DNA from: Coprobacter fastidiosus
Lineage (GTDB): Bacteria; Bacteroidota; Bacteroidia; Bacteroidales; Coprobacteraceae
Assembly (NCBI RefSeq): GCF_030296935.1
Contig: NZ_AP028032.1
Span: 1,302,001 to 1,366,000 of the forward strand
DNA: 64,000 nucleotides
Direction of reading: 5' to 3'
Shown here piece by piece: positions 16,924 to 26,662 of the stretch. Made by a program: the position numbers and the translations under genes. How positions within the stretch are numbered: position 1 is the stretch's first letter; each line of letters begins with the position of its first letter. Below the pieces are notes generated by a model. It was not told where the DNA came from, ran no database searches, and saw only the letters and a program-made list of their open reading frames with translations.

Positions 16924-19827
16924 TTATAGTTTAATATCTACCTTCTTTCCTACATATTTAACAACTTTATCAGGTGAGTTTTTTTCTACACCTCTTCCCT
17001 TCTCGGAAGAAACTAAAACAATACGAAACTCTCTTTCTTTCGACATGCCTTTATACGCACCCTGCCGTTTCCCAATGGTTAACGTCCTCTTTTTTTCATT
17101 CCACATAAAAGGAATCAAACTATATTCTCCTCGCTCACAATCAAATGTTTCCCCGTCATCTTCATACAATTCGAACCGACCGTCCGCACCTTGATATACA
17201 CGTACTTCAACCGGAGCACTTGAATCAGGATTCATTAATAATGATACGTTCATAGGGATAATCGATCCGGCCGGAACGTATACAGGAATACGCTCTATCG
17301 GAGCATCTGCTACGATTGTTTGCCCACTTTCGTAGTTCTCTCCCGTCCAAAAATCAATCCAACGCTTCCCTGAAGGAAGATATACCTCACGTTTGCGGTC
17401 TCCCGCATTCAAAACCGGACAAATTAGAAGAGAAGGACCATACATAAACTGATTTTTACAATCGAGAATTTTTTTATCTTCCGGAAAATCAAAAGCCAAC
17501 AGCCGCATCGGTGTATAATGATTGCGAGTTATCTGACCAGACAAAGTATAAATATAAGGGAACAAAGCATAGCGTAAATTGATAAATTCCGTACAAATTT
17601 TTTGCGCTTCAGCACCATATGCCCACAATTCATTCGGAACTTTCGTATTACCCGGATAACGTCTTCCATGTGCTCGAAATACAGGACAGAAAGTGCCATA
17701 TTGAAACCAACGAGTGAACACCTCCCGATAGTTTTTATCAGCAGGATCGCCACCTGAATAACCACCAATATCGGTAGTCCAATAAGGAATCCCGCACGCT
17801 ACAAAATTTAACCCGGCCGTTACTTGTTTACGCAACTCATCAAAAGTAGTGGGTATATCTCCCGACCAAACAGCCGTACCCACTTTTTGCTGAGAAGCCC
17901 ATGCACAACGTGTCAATATATAAGGCCGCTGATTCGGACGAGCTTTCAGTAACCCGTTATAAAACGTCGTAGCGTGTACTAACGGATAAAGATTACGAAC
18001 TTTCAATGCCGGTCCGTCGTGAGTTACAGTCGGTAAAAAAGAGTTTACCTGATCCGGTTCACAACCATCCAAGAACCAGCCGTCAATTCCCAAATCGACT
18101 AACGGCATTACCTGTTTCCAGTAAATCTCGGCAGCTTTAGGACTAAATGCATCATAAATAATGCCATCCAAAGCTTTTGCTCCGTCGAGTAGTAAACCAG
18201 CTCTATTAAACTCTTCATAATTAGGAATTCCAGGGCGGAACGTCGGCCATATCGTAATTACGGCACGAGTATTATAATTTTTATGTAAAGAACTTAACAT
18301 TCCCGGAACATCAGGGAAAAGATTTTCATCAAATCGATGAGAACCCGTACCATACTTCTGCCAATAAAAATAATCGATAAAAATTGTGCTCATCGGGATA
18401 TTTTCCTTGTGCATCCGTTCTGCAATATCCATAACTTCTTTTTGCGTTGCATATTTATTCCGACTTTGATGATACCCCAAAGACCAATAAGGAATCATAG
18501 GAGCTTTACCGGTAAGCGAACGATAAGAAGCAATCAAATCATCTAATTTATCTCCCACAAAATAATAATAGCTGATTATATCTCCTATATCAGACTGAAA
18601 ACTCATCCCCATTTTGTTATCTTGAAAAATAGTTCGAGACGGATTATTCCATAATATTCCCCAACCTTTTGTCGAATAAATAACAGGAACAGCGGCCTGA
18701 GTATTAAATTGCACCAACTCTCTTCTTTTACCTCTCAAATTCAACGAATTATCTCTAAATTGTCCTAACCCGTAAAGAGCTTCTTCCGGAGATAAACTAA
18801 AGCGACAAGCCACTTTTTCTCCATATCCGGTTTCAGAACGGCCTCCACCCGGATATTCTTGTATCAACAATTTGCCCAAACGATCATACAAACAGATTTG
18901 CCCCGTACGTTTTTCTACGGTAGCAGAAAAGCGATCTGTTTTTAATAAAATCCGCTCGGAGTCTTCTTTTACCGAAAACTTTGCTCCGGCAGGTTCTTGA
19001 GAAACTGCATAATTTTTCTGCGATTCGATCGCACTCAATGATCCTGAATGAACCGCAAGAGCTCCGAATTCATAAGGTTTCAACTGTAACACTCCAGACT
19101 CCGTATTTATCCATAAAGCCCCTTCCGCCTTTTTCCATGAAATAACCGGTTGCTTTCCCATACTTCTTAAATCATCATTCGATTTGCGAGGAAAAACGAC
19201 ATCTGCAAACTGTTCTCCCGCAACAACCCTACTAAATTCTCCGGCATTGCCTTTTTCGCATAAAAAGGTAATCCGGTCAAAAGAAAAATCTCCGGATAAA
19301 GTCATAGACGCTCCTTCAACATCAGGAACTGATGCTAAGGGAGGATTTATGAATAAATAAGCCTTATTTTTTTCAACCCTTAAAATAAGTTGTACGGCAC
19401 TTTCCATTTTTTCACGGCATTTTTTCGAACCGAAACAAATCGTTTTATCCTGACCGACAGCTCCCACAAATAACTTTTCTTGAGAATTTTCTAATAAAGA
19501 TAATCCGAAACGTCCGTTTCCGGCAATCTTCCGAACTGAAAAACTTATCCATAAAGTTTTAGTATTTCGATATTCATCAGACAATTCACGGAAAAGTTTT
19601 ATATTATCTTTTTTTGCATCTAAAAACAATCTGTTTTTAAAGACAGCGACACCAGTCACATCTAAACCTGGTTCTAAAATCTTTACTTCTGAACGGTCAC
19701 CTTTCCAATCCGACTTCCATCCTCGCTCTCCTTGTCCATACCCTGAGGAAAATGATACAAGACAAAATAACAAACAGAAAAATTTTAAATACTGAGTTTT
19801 TAACTTACTATTCTTTCCGCTCTTCAT
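16924..19827 (-). CDS. GH31 glycoside hydrolase (alpha-glucosidase/alpha-xylosidase type)
   Basis: This 967-aa exported enzyme begins with a signal peptide and an N-terminal ~200-residue beta-rich domain resembling LamG. The GH31 barrel follows: IFIDYFYWQKYG, then GIDGWFLDGCEPD with the likely nucleophile Asp (~586), SGDIPTTFDELR with the acid/base Asp (~654), and the diagnostic TDIGGYSGGD and FRAHGRRYPG segments. A C-terminal beta domain of DUF5110 type closes the protein. It lies 30 nt after the polysaccharide deacetylase and 10 nt before the GH2 gene, so these three probably form one transcript. It should act on alpha-glycosides in the periplasm or at the cell surface. Confidence 0.9.
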   Translation of the reverse strand: MKSGKNSKLKTQYLKFFCLLFCLVSFSSGYGQGERGWKSDWKGDRSEVKILEPGLDVTGVAVFKNRLFLDAKKDNIKLFRELSDEYRNTKTLWISFSVRKIAGNGRFGLSLLENSQEKLFVGAVGQDKTICFGSKKCREKMESAVQLILRVEKNKAYLFINPPLASVPDVEGASMTLSGDFSFDRITFLCEKGNAGEFSRVVAGEQFADVVFPRKSNDDLRSMGKQPVISWKKAEGALWINTESGVLQLKPYEFGALAVHSGSLSAIESQKNYAVSQEPAGAKFSVKEDSERILLKTDRFSATVEKRTGQICLYDRLGKLLIQEYPGGGRSETGYGEKVACRFSLSPEEALYGLGQFRDNSLNLRGKRRELVQFNTQAAVPVIYSTKGWGILWNNPSRTIFQDNKMGMSFQSDIGDIISYYYFVGDKLDDLIASYRSLTGKAPMIPYWSLGYHQSRNKYATQKEVMDIAERMHKENIPMSTIFIDYFYWQKYGTGSHRFDENLFPDVPGMLSSLHKNYNTRAVITIWPTFRPGIPNYEEFNRAGLLLDGAKALDGIIYDAFSPKAAEIYWKQVMPLVDLGIDGWFLDGCEPDQVNSFLPTVTHDGPALKVRNLYPLVHATTFYNGLLKARPNQRPYILTRCAWASQQKVGTAVWSGDIPTTFDELRKQVTAGLNFVACGIPYWTTDIGGYSGGDPADKNYREVFTRWFQYGTFCPVFRAHGRRYPGNTKVPNELWAYGAEAQKICTEFINLRYALFPYIYTLSGQITRNHYTPMRLLAFDFPEDKKILDCKNQFMYGPSLLICPVLNAGDRKREVYLPSGKRWIDFWTGENYESGQTIVADAPIERIPVYVPAGSIIPMNVSLLMNPDSSAPVEVRVYQGADGRFELYEDDGETFDCERGEYSLIPFMWNEKKRTLTIGKRQGAYKGMSKEREFRIVLVSSEKGRGVEKNSPDKVVKYVGKKVDIKL

Positions 19828-19857
19828 AATATCAAAAAAATACTTATCGTTAATCTA

Positions 19858-20889
19858 TTACTTTTTCCAACGTATTTTAACCGGAGAATCTCCGGGCATA
19901 AAATCAATACAAATTTTATCTGAAGCAATTGTTACAGGAAGCTTCTTTCCTTTCTGTATTGCTTTAACTGATGTTACTCCTGTTATTTCTATAACCAACG
20001 TAAGAGGTTCGGTAAAAAGCTTTTTATCTAAAGTCATCTCCGTTTTACAAATCAAACCGTTCTTTTGGGGAGTCACTGATAAACGAACATTTTCAGATTC
20101 CTTCACATAACTGGCAATTTCGAGAAATGTACCGACCCATATTTGGTTTTCTTTAGATTTCACATAAGCCATATGATTATCCAAAACATCCGCTGATGGA
20201 AACGCATCAAAACCATCAATAATAGCATGTATCATCGGTATGCCCCACTCTCCTTTTTTAATTAATCCGTCAGCCCAATTATTCATCCACTGAGTCGTTG
20301 TTCTATATCCCCAGCCCGAACAGCGTGTACGAGTATCCACACGATTCTCCATTGCAATAGCAAGAACTTGATCATTAAATGCATTATAAGGATAACAGAA
20401 TGTCCGGGGCTTCTTTCCTATTTTCAACAGAATAAGACTATCGGCTTTCTCTATCTCCGCACGAATCTCCTGTTCTGATTTCAGATTTACAAGATTCTTA
20501 TGAGACCAACCGTGATTCGAGATTTCATGTCCGTTATCCGACATCTCTTTTAATCTTTTCCATGTAATCCCACCCCACTTCTTCTTCGAATTTGTAAGAA
20601 TTTCTTCTTCTGTCTCAGGAACCATCGAAGGTATTGCCCAAAAAGTTCCTCGGAAACCGTATTTTTCAAGCATAGGAGCAGCCAATATACTTTGATCTCT
20701 CAACGCATCGTCAAAAGTATAACTGATAGCGCATGCCTTATCTCCTTTAAAAGGAGCAATACGAACTTTCGGCATATCTACACCCTGCTCGTCGACCTTT
20801 TTATTAATCCTTTTTGCATCAACCGATTCCGGCAACAATATTATCAAAAAAAATAAAGACAGAAAAAGAGAAAAATTGAAATTCTTCAT
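19858..20889 (-). CDS. Polysaccharide deacetylase family (CE4-like / NodB) protein
   Basis: The start at 20889 (MKNFNFSLF...) gives a signal peptide and a 343-aa protein; an upstream in-frame ATG at 20925 would bury the signal. The NodB-type metal site is visible as SYTFDDA (~residue 59) and NHGWSH (~residue 125, the HxxxH pair). GTFWAIPSM follows the first motif as in CE4 enzymes. It probably removes acetyl groups from a glycan as the cluster digests it. Its C-terminal ~80 residues form a small beta domain. A short repeat-derived hairpin (21011-21060) separates it from the GH43 gene. Confidence 0.85.
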   Translation of the reverse strand: MKNFNFSLFLSLFFLIILLPESVDAKRINKKVDEQGVDMPKVRIAPFKGDKACAISYTFDDALRDQSILAAPMLEKYGFRGTFWAIPSMVPETEEEILTNSKKKWGGITWKRLKEMSDNGHEISNHGWSHKNLVNLKSEQEIRAEIEKADSLILLKIGKKPRTFCYPYNAFNDQVLAIAMENRVDTRTRCSGWGYRTTTQWMNNWADGLIKKGEWGIPMIHAIIDGFDAFPSADVLDNHMAYVKSKENQIWVGTFLEIASYVKESENVRLSVTPQKNGLICKTEMTLDKKLFTEPLTLVIEITGVTSVKAIQKGKKLPVTIASDKICIDFMPGDSPVKIRWKK

Positions 20890-21010
20890 GGTTGTAAAAT
20901 AATATATGTGTGTATCGCAAATCAAATATTTTTAACAAAGAAAGCCTTGTTCTATTAAATATTCAACCGTATTTGAATTAATTTCTTATTAAAATTTTTA
21001 TATACATAAT

Positions 21011-21060
21011 TTAAAAGAGCCTGCATAAATTTCTCAAAAAAATTTAGACAAGCTCTTAAA
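21011..21060. repeat. MITE-like element, internally deleted copy forming a hairpin
   Basis: The two ends of the repeat family are almost joined: TTTAAAAGAGCCTGCATAAATTT, a short spacer, then AAATTTAGACAAGCTCTTAAA. The result can fold as an imperfect ~20-bp hairpin between the GH43 and deacetylase genes and may act as a transcription terminator. Confidence 0.55.
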
Positions 21061-21103
21061 AAATTTTCACTTATACCAAATGCTCCTCAATAATGGTTCT
21101 TAC

Positions 21104-22834
21104 TCATTCTACAGAAATAACTTTGCTTATCTTGCCTTTCCCATTTTCATTGAACGGCTGTATCGTAAAATAATATCGAGAATCCCGATTGAAAAAGCCG
21201 TATTCTGCCTCGTCTCCATAAACCATGACGGCATTGTTCTGTACCTTCGGTGAAGTTCCCCAACGGATCACATAACCTGTCGTTTCACCCTGACTATTCC
21301 ATCTGAAACTGGCTCGACGTCGGTCGTTTGCATTACGGACAACCTTAAATCCGGTAACTGCAGACGGAGCTTTTCCCTTTCCCGTCCCGAAAACTCGCAG
21401 TCCGGACAGAGAAAAAACTCCCCCATTGAGATCTTCCATGTTCTTTATCCGAATATAACGGGCTGATACCGAACGATCCAAAACAAGCAATTCATGTACG
21501 GCGTCCCGATCATTCTTTCTCCGGTCGCCTATCATCTGCCAATTCTTTCCGTCACAAGACGATTCCAAAACATAACGGTATACGGGTGCTGCATCTCTCC
21601 GCAATGTTTCGAAATCCTGGTCGCTGATATTTACCTGAACGGCTTCGACCTGCATCGTCCGTCCTAAATCGATCTGAAGCCATTCGCCTGACCTGCCGCT
21701 CTGAGACGCCCACCATGTCTTGATATTTTCATCCACGGCATTTACTGCTTCATATCCCGGTTGGAACGATGATGCCGAAACTTCCTTTTTATAAGACAAC
21801 AAATTCCACCCCACGGATAAATCATCTTTCTTGAAATTGACCTTTCTATCGGGTATCTGCATCGGATAATCGGTGAATACCGTGTGGCAATACATGTGCC
21901 CCTCATCTCCGAAATAGACCGGAAATAATCCTAAACGACGTTCAAACCAATTTTTTACCGCTATCACCATTGTAGAAACATGCCAATAATTACCGTATTT
22001 ATCCTGAAATGTATGTCCATGACCTGCTCCGGAAATAAACCCTCCGGGTTTGATCGAATAAGGATTATCCTCCATGTAAGTAAAAGGACCTAACGGATTT
22101 TCCGATACATATACCGCATCAGCATACGTTATAAATTGTGTTCCCGGAGTAGAATACTGCAAATAATACAACCCTTTATATTTCGTCATGGTAGCACCTT
22201 CATTATAGCCGTCCTTATTCATTTCATTCCTGTCTCCGTTCGATTCAATTCCATATTTTACTGAATTATGCAAAATCAAGTCTTTTACCTCACCGATCTC
22301 TTTGAAACCGTTTTCTGGATCTACCTGTACTCCCTGTATCGGTTTTTTATCATGACATCCCCAATAAAAGTAAACTTTGCCGTCATCATCCTGAAAAATA
22401 GTAATATCGTCATGCCGATTTTTATTGTTGACTTTTATCTCTTTCCAATCGTCTTTTTCCGGATCGGATGTTTTAAAGAAACGGGTACATCCGGCCGTAT
22501 AATATAACTCACCGCCCAATTCTATAACCATAGGAGCATAATCTTCTATAATCGGAATAGATTTACAAGGGATATAATTCCACTTCACCAGATCGGCCGA
22601 ACTCCAATATCCTTCTGACTTGGATGCAAACATATAATACTTGTCTTTATATAAGACAACAACCGGATCGGCAGCTTCTCTTCGACTCGGTTTCTCCGGA
22701 CGAAACCGATAATTCAGATCTATGGGATTCGCGACAATACGATCTCGATCAAGGTGTTTCGCCATTAAATCAAAAGGTAACAAAAACAGTGTCGAACAAA
22801 TACATGTCAACAATCGACTTTTCATGTTTTTCAT
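21104..22834 (-). CDS. GH43 glycosidase with F5/8 C and fibronectin III domains
   Basis: This 576-aa secreted protein starts with MKNMKSRLL and a signal peptide. The five-bladed GH43 propeller covers ~30-340, with the catalytic-base Asp in AADPVVVLY (~54) and the proton-donor Glu in NEGATMTKY (~212). YSIKPGGFISGAGHG matches the late propeller segment. An F5/8 type C module (~355-485, WASQSGRSGEWLQIDLG) and a fibronectin III-like end follow. The family cleaves arabino-, xylo- or galacto-furanosides and pyranosides. A promoter box at 22914 lies upstream. Confidence 0.87.
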   Translation of the reverse strand: MKNMKSRLLTCICSTLFLLPFDLMAKHLDRDRIVANPIDLNYRFRPEKPSRREAADPVVVLYKDKYYMFASKSEGYWSSADLVKWNYIPCKSIPIIEDYAPMVIELGGELYYTAGCTRFFKTSDPEKDDWKEIKVNNKNRHDDITIFQDDDGKVYFYWGCHDKKPIQGVQVDPENGFKEIGEVKDLILHNSVKYGIESNGDRNEMNKDGYNEGATMTKYKGLYYLQYSTPGTQFITYADAVYVSENPLGPFTYMEDNPYSIKPGGFISGAGHGHTFQDKYGNYWHVSTMVIAVKNWFERRLGLFPVYFGDEGHMYCHTVFTDYPMQIPDRKVNFKKDDLSVGWNLLSYKKEVSASSFQPGYEAVNAVDENIKTWWASQSGRSGEWLQIDLGRTMQVEAVQVNISDQDFETLRRDAAPVYRYVLESSCDGKNWQMIGDRRKNDRDAVHELLVLDRSVSARYIRIKNMEDLNGGVFSLSGLRVFGTGKGKAPSAVTGFKVVRNANDRRRASFRWNSQGETTGYVIRWGTSPKVQNNAVMVYGDEAEYGFFNRDSRYYFTIQPFNENGKGKISKVISVE

Positions 22835-22870
22835 CTCTCTTAAGTTTTAAATTATGCTGCAAAAGAAAAA

Positions 22871-22891
22871 TCTCTTAATTAATTTAAGAGA
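22871..22891 (-). terminator. Hairpin between the GH2-PA14 and GH43 genes
   Basis: CTCTTAA and TTAAGAG arms with an AT loop, followed on the minus strand by TTTTTCTTTT, look like an intrinsic terminator of the upstream GH2 gene. It also lies inside the leader implied by the -7 box at 22914. Confidence 0.6.
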
Positions 22892-22913
22892 CTTTTCTCG
22901 CTTAATTTTTCAA

Positions 22914-22921
22914 CAAAAGTA
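22914..22921 (-). promoter_or_regulatory. Possible -7 box upstream of the GH43 gene
   Basis: On the minus strand it reads TACTTTTG, an exact consensus match, 80 nt upstream of the GH43 start and just after the GH2 stop. Confidence 0.4.
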
Positions 22922-22943
22922 TCTTTTTCACCAAAGTTATAAA

Positions 22944-25900
22944 CTACTTAAAATAGGTCTCAGTCATCGGTACATCTGTAGCCCATTTCAAATAATTACA
23001 TAAAATCTTTTTCGGGACATTCGCCGGTTTACTATCTAAACTCAAATTCGGCAACAGATCTAACGAAGAGAATACAATTTTCCCCTTTCCATAAGGCAAT
23101 ACCCCGACAGATGTCGTTATCTGGTGAAAAGGAGATCCGACCAAAGATACCACAGGTTCTTCCCCTTGCATTTCATATAACCCGAAATGCTTCGGTCCAT
23201 CATAAACTACCAGTCGTTGGTACTCCCAATTCATGCCTTTATTTACGGGCAACTCATTGAAAAAAGGATGTTCCCTTACCATAAAACTACTTCCCACCCA
23301 AGCTTTTGAAGGATGAAATACTTTATAACCGGGAACTGCGCCGACAGCCCTTAATTTACTCATCCACGATTCTGCATTATCAATCAACATCAATTTAGTT
23401 CCATCATCCCGCACTCTTTTCAATAATGCCGACATATCAGGTTCTTGAATCTTTACCGGTAATTTCCATTTCAAAGCAAACTCCCAAGTTCCTCCGTCTT
23501 GATAAGCCTCGATCTTTAAAGGATATGATTTTCCGGCTACCAAATTACGTTTAAACGTCACAACTCTTTTAGGCCCGTTCCTAAAATTGTCGACAACCTG
23601 TTCTCCGTCGAACCAAAGATTCGCTCCATCATCATACGAAAGTTCAAATTCCGTTTCTCCGCTATATGGTGCTACAATATAACCTTCCCAGCGGAGTGAG
23701 AATTTTGTATCGCCCAATATATCATATCCGGGAATGAGTTTACTGCCGACATTAAAATCTATCGGTGCGGCAGAAATACGACGGTCAACTTGCATATCAA
23801 AATTTTTACCTCGAAAATAATCCAGATTCAATCCCATTGTTTTTCCGTCTTTCGCCTTGAAACAAAATGACGATATAGTATTAAATGCCGTACCCTGATC
23901 GATAGAACCCACCAAAATATAATCTAATTTTCCGAGAGACTCGTCATAAGCAACAACATTCGCTTTTTTCTGATCTTTCAAAAAATTAGTAAGTTCCATT
24001 CCACCGCCTATCACAGCACCATAACCGTTTATCTTGTCAGATTTCCAGTCTACTGCAAAAATATCGTCATAACCGGATGCGACTTTTTTACCCGACATAT
24101 CTGATAATTCTGCATTTATTTTATAATAACCTATACCTTTATTTAATTTCACAGGAATTTTCGCTGCAGCCAAATTGCTGAACGTATCACCGCCAGAGAC
24201 TTTCACAATTCCGTCATACAATACGTCTGAATCTCCTTTCGGATTGACAACCCAAGCTTTTATATTATAATCTCCCCCTGGAACAGCATGTTCATTGACA
24301 ACAAACATGTCGAACAGATTCGTATCTCCTACATGACCGATTTTTTCCCGGACTTTCACAGCAACAAACGCAGGCTGAGCATAATGATTAATCAATTCAG
24401 GAGTACCCTTTATATTACGAAAAACATCGACAGCACCCGAAAAATTATCGTTTTTCATATCTTCATACCCATTGAAAACATAGATATCCGCACCGTCGGC
24501 GATCCGCACATTTTCAAGAAAACGTCCGTGTTCATAGTACATTATATCGCCCAGTGAAGTAATGAGTTTTGTTATCGAGGGATAATATTTCTCAAGTCCT
24601 TTATTTTTAATATAACTTCTATAAGAATTTAACCAATCTTTATAATCAGCACCATCCCATCCGTTGCGATTACCGTTTTCCTCTATTGCTGCAACAACTT
24701 TTTCTAACTGCGGAGGAGATGCCAAAGCAGCTTCTTCTCCCCAAACAAAAATTTCAGACTCAGCCCGTTCATTTCGCAAAAAACTCTCAGGAGAATTATA
24801 GATAGCATCAACATAAACTCCGGCCGAATTTCCGGCATTATGGATATCACAATATCCTGTCGTGCGTTGAGTCTGGTCATACGGGATCATGTGCAATTTT
24901 CGAGGCTCATCATTTCCGACATTCATAAATCCAGAACCGTATGTAACCAAACGAGTCGGATCCAGCAAATGGGCATCCGCCATATCTTTCTTCGCCCTTT
25001 CATCTGGAATCCATCCCGGCTCGTTAATCATATTATACATGACTAAAGACGGATGATTACGGTCTCGTTTCACCATTCTCAAAAAACGCTGAGAATTCAA
25101 TTGATTAGCGAGCAGTCGATTTTTCATTTTACTCTGCTCACTTCCTTCTTTTACTCTCGAACTACTATATCCTCCGGGTTCTTCGTAATACAACATCCCC
25201 ATTTCATCGGCCAAGTCAAGTACCTGCGTATTTCCCTGACAACGGTGAAAATTCAACATATTCTGTCCCAATATAAATGCCGATTCTATATGTTTACGAG
25301 CCAGTTCCCGAGTCGGATACATCCCGTTCGTAGGCCAATACCCCCAACTAATAGACGAAATAAGCAATGTTCGTTTACCGTTAAAATTAAGCGTAGCATT
25401 CTTACCATATCCCTCTACACTTAAAAAACGAAATCCGAAACGCTGTTTATGCTGATCTACAACCTTACCTTTACTATCCTTAATCGTTGTTACGACATTA
25501 TACAAATTCGAATTTTTCAACTCCCACAAACGAGCTTCGGGTACTGAGGCCGAAAAAGTCAACTTTATTGTTTCTCCGGTCTTTACATTCACTTTGCCCA
25601 AATTCTTCGTAAACAAAGTCTTCGGATCAGTTACCGGAGCATTACTTTTCCAAGCCTCTACAATAGCCACATCGACACTTCCTTTTAAAACTTTAGACGA
25701 CGCCTCATTAATAATTTCAATATCGACATCTATGTCCTTTAAAGATGGTTTATTTTTAACAAATACATCCGATACATATAGAGGTGATACGGAGCGAAGC
25801 TCGACAGCCCCCAAAATTCCACCAAAACCGTGGGACTGGGGAAACAAGTAATCTCCCCATTTATCTCCGGTATAATCTCCCCAACTGAAATTCCCGGAAG

Positions 25901-26480
25901 GATCGGTTATTCGAACTGCCAATTCATTATTACTTCCGTAATTTACAACATCGGTCACATCAATCTCAAAAGGAGTCTGATGCACCAATTCATAACCTAC
26001 CAGCTTACGGTTCACAAATACCTCTGCTCTTTGACGAATACCTTCTGAGAAAAATATCTTTATACGTTTTCCCTTCATCTCCCGAGAAACTGTAAAATCA
26101 GTTCCCCACCAACTGACACCCTTATAATCTCCTGTATTTCCTAAACCTTTATTATTCGAAAGAGCATCCCAATAGTATTCTTCTACCGTTCCGGGAACTC
26201 TGACTTTCAAAGATAAAGTCTTATTTTTAACAACTTCCCTTGCTTCCGATTCAGGGCGAAGCGACGAAAAAAGATTATTCCATCCGCAAGTCGGTTCTGC
26301 AACAGTTATTTTCGAAATATCCGCTGGAGGCAAATACAACGAATCATTTTTCCACGAAGCATCTCGGTCTAGCCAAAGCGCCCAACCATCATCTCCAATC
26401 TGAAACGAAGTACGTTGTTGTGCCGTTATCCCCGATGTTATTAACAGACACATCCCTAAAAAAAGAGTTTTTGTTTTCAT
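22944..26480 (-). CDS. GH2 glycoside hydrolase with PA14 domain
   Basis: This is 1,178 aa from the ATG at 26480 (MKTKTLFLG..., signal peptide ending ...TAQ). An in-frame start at 26537 would lie upstream of the -7 box at 26511 and is rejected. It has a GH2 jelly roll, Ig-like and TIM-barrel domains, with catalytic Glu candidates in YNMINEPGW (~486) and VWGEEAAL (~581). A PA14 module (~915-1005: FSLRWEGYIVAPYSGETEF, YDDGANLWFDGEQV) probably binds glycans. The C-terminal ~150 residues are unassigned. Substrate unknown; beta-galactosidase or beta-glucuronidase types are alternatives. Confidence 0.85.
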   Translation of the reverse strand: MKTKTLFLGMCLLITSGITAQQRTSFQIGDDGWALWLDRDASWKNDSLYLPPADISKITVAEPTCGWNNLFSSLRPESEAREVVKNKTLSLKVRVPGTVEEYYWDALSNNKGLGNTGDYKGVSWWGTDFTVSREMKGKRIKIFFSEGIRQRAEVFVNRKLVGYELVHQTPFEIDVTDVVNYGSNNELAVRITDPSGNFSWGDYTGDKWGDYLFPQSHGFGGILGAVELRSVSPLYVSDVFVKNKPSLKDIDVDIEIINEASSKVLKGSVDVAIVEAWKSNAPVTDPKTLFTKNLGKVNVKTGETIKLTFSASVPEARLWELKNSNLYNVVTTIKDSKGKVVDQHKQRFGFRFLSVEGYGKNATLNFNGKRTLLISSISWGYWPTNGMYPTRELARKHIESAFILGQNMLNFHRCQGNTQVLDLADEMGMLYYEEPGGYSSSRVKEGSEQSKMKNRLLANQLNSQRFLRMVKRDRNHPSLVMYNMINEPGWIPDERAKKDMADAHLLDPTRLVTYGSGFMNVGNDEPRKLHMIPYDQTQRTTGYCDIHNAGNSAGVYVDAIYNSPESFLRNERAESEIFVWGEEAALASPPQLEKVVAAIEENGNRNGWDGADYKDWLNSYRSYIKNKGLEKYYPSITKLITSLGDIMYYEHGRFLENVRIADGADIYVFNGYEDMKNDNFSGAVDVFRNIKGTPELINHYAQPAFVAVKVREKIGHVGDTNLFDMFVVNEHAVPGGDYNIKAWVVNPKGDSDVLYDGIVKVSGGDTFSNLAAAKIPVKLNKGIGYYKINAELSDMSGKKVASGYDDIFAVDWKSDKINGYGAVIGGGMELTNFLKDQKKANVVAYDESLGKLDYILVGSIDQGTAFNTISSFCFKAKDGKTMGLNLDYFRGKNFDMQVDRRISAAPIDFNVGSKLIPGYDILGDTKFSLRWEGYIVAPYSGETEFELSYDDGANLWFDGEQVVDNFRNGPKRVVTFKRNLVAGKSYPLKIEAYQDGGTWEFALKWKLPVKIQEPDMSALLKRVRDDGTKLMLIDNAESWMSKLRAVGAVPGYKVFHPSKAWVGSSFMVREHPFFNELPVNKGMNWEYQRLVVYDGPKHFGLYEMQGEEPVVSLVGSPFHQITTSVGVLPYGKGKIVFSSLDLLPNLSLDSKPANVPKKILCNYLKWATDVPMTETYFK

Positions 26481-26510
26481 GTGTATTACAAAATAAAAGT
26501 TTTCTAATTT

Positions 26511-26518
26511 CAAAAATA
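26511..26518 (-). promoter_or_regulatory. -7 box for the GH2-PA14 gene
   Basis: On the minus strand it reads TATTTTTG, with a TTTG -33 candidate 16 nt further upstream (26535-26538). The start codon is 31 nt downstream, which decides the start at 26480. Confidence 0.55.
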
Positions 26519-26582
26519 GTTCGAGCAAATTAACCAAAGACTTACTTTACGGTTAAATGACAACTAAAAATGGATATTAATT

Positions 26583-26630
26583 AAAGAGAGAAAAGGCAGA
26601 TGCCCAAAAACATTTGCCTTTTCTCTCTTT
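26583..26630. terminator. Strong terminator hairpin after the DUF5010-tectonin gene
   Basis: The 20-nt arms 26583-26602 (AAAGAGAGAAAAGGCAGATG) and 26611-26630 pair with one wobble around an 8-nt loop. It ends the minus-strand transcript from 29563 and separates it from the GH2-PA14 unit. Confidence 0.85.
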
Positions 26631-26662
26631 TTTACCAAACTAAATCAACCTAAAACAATCTT

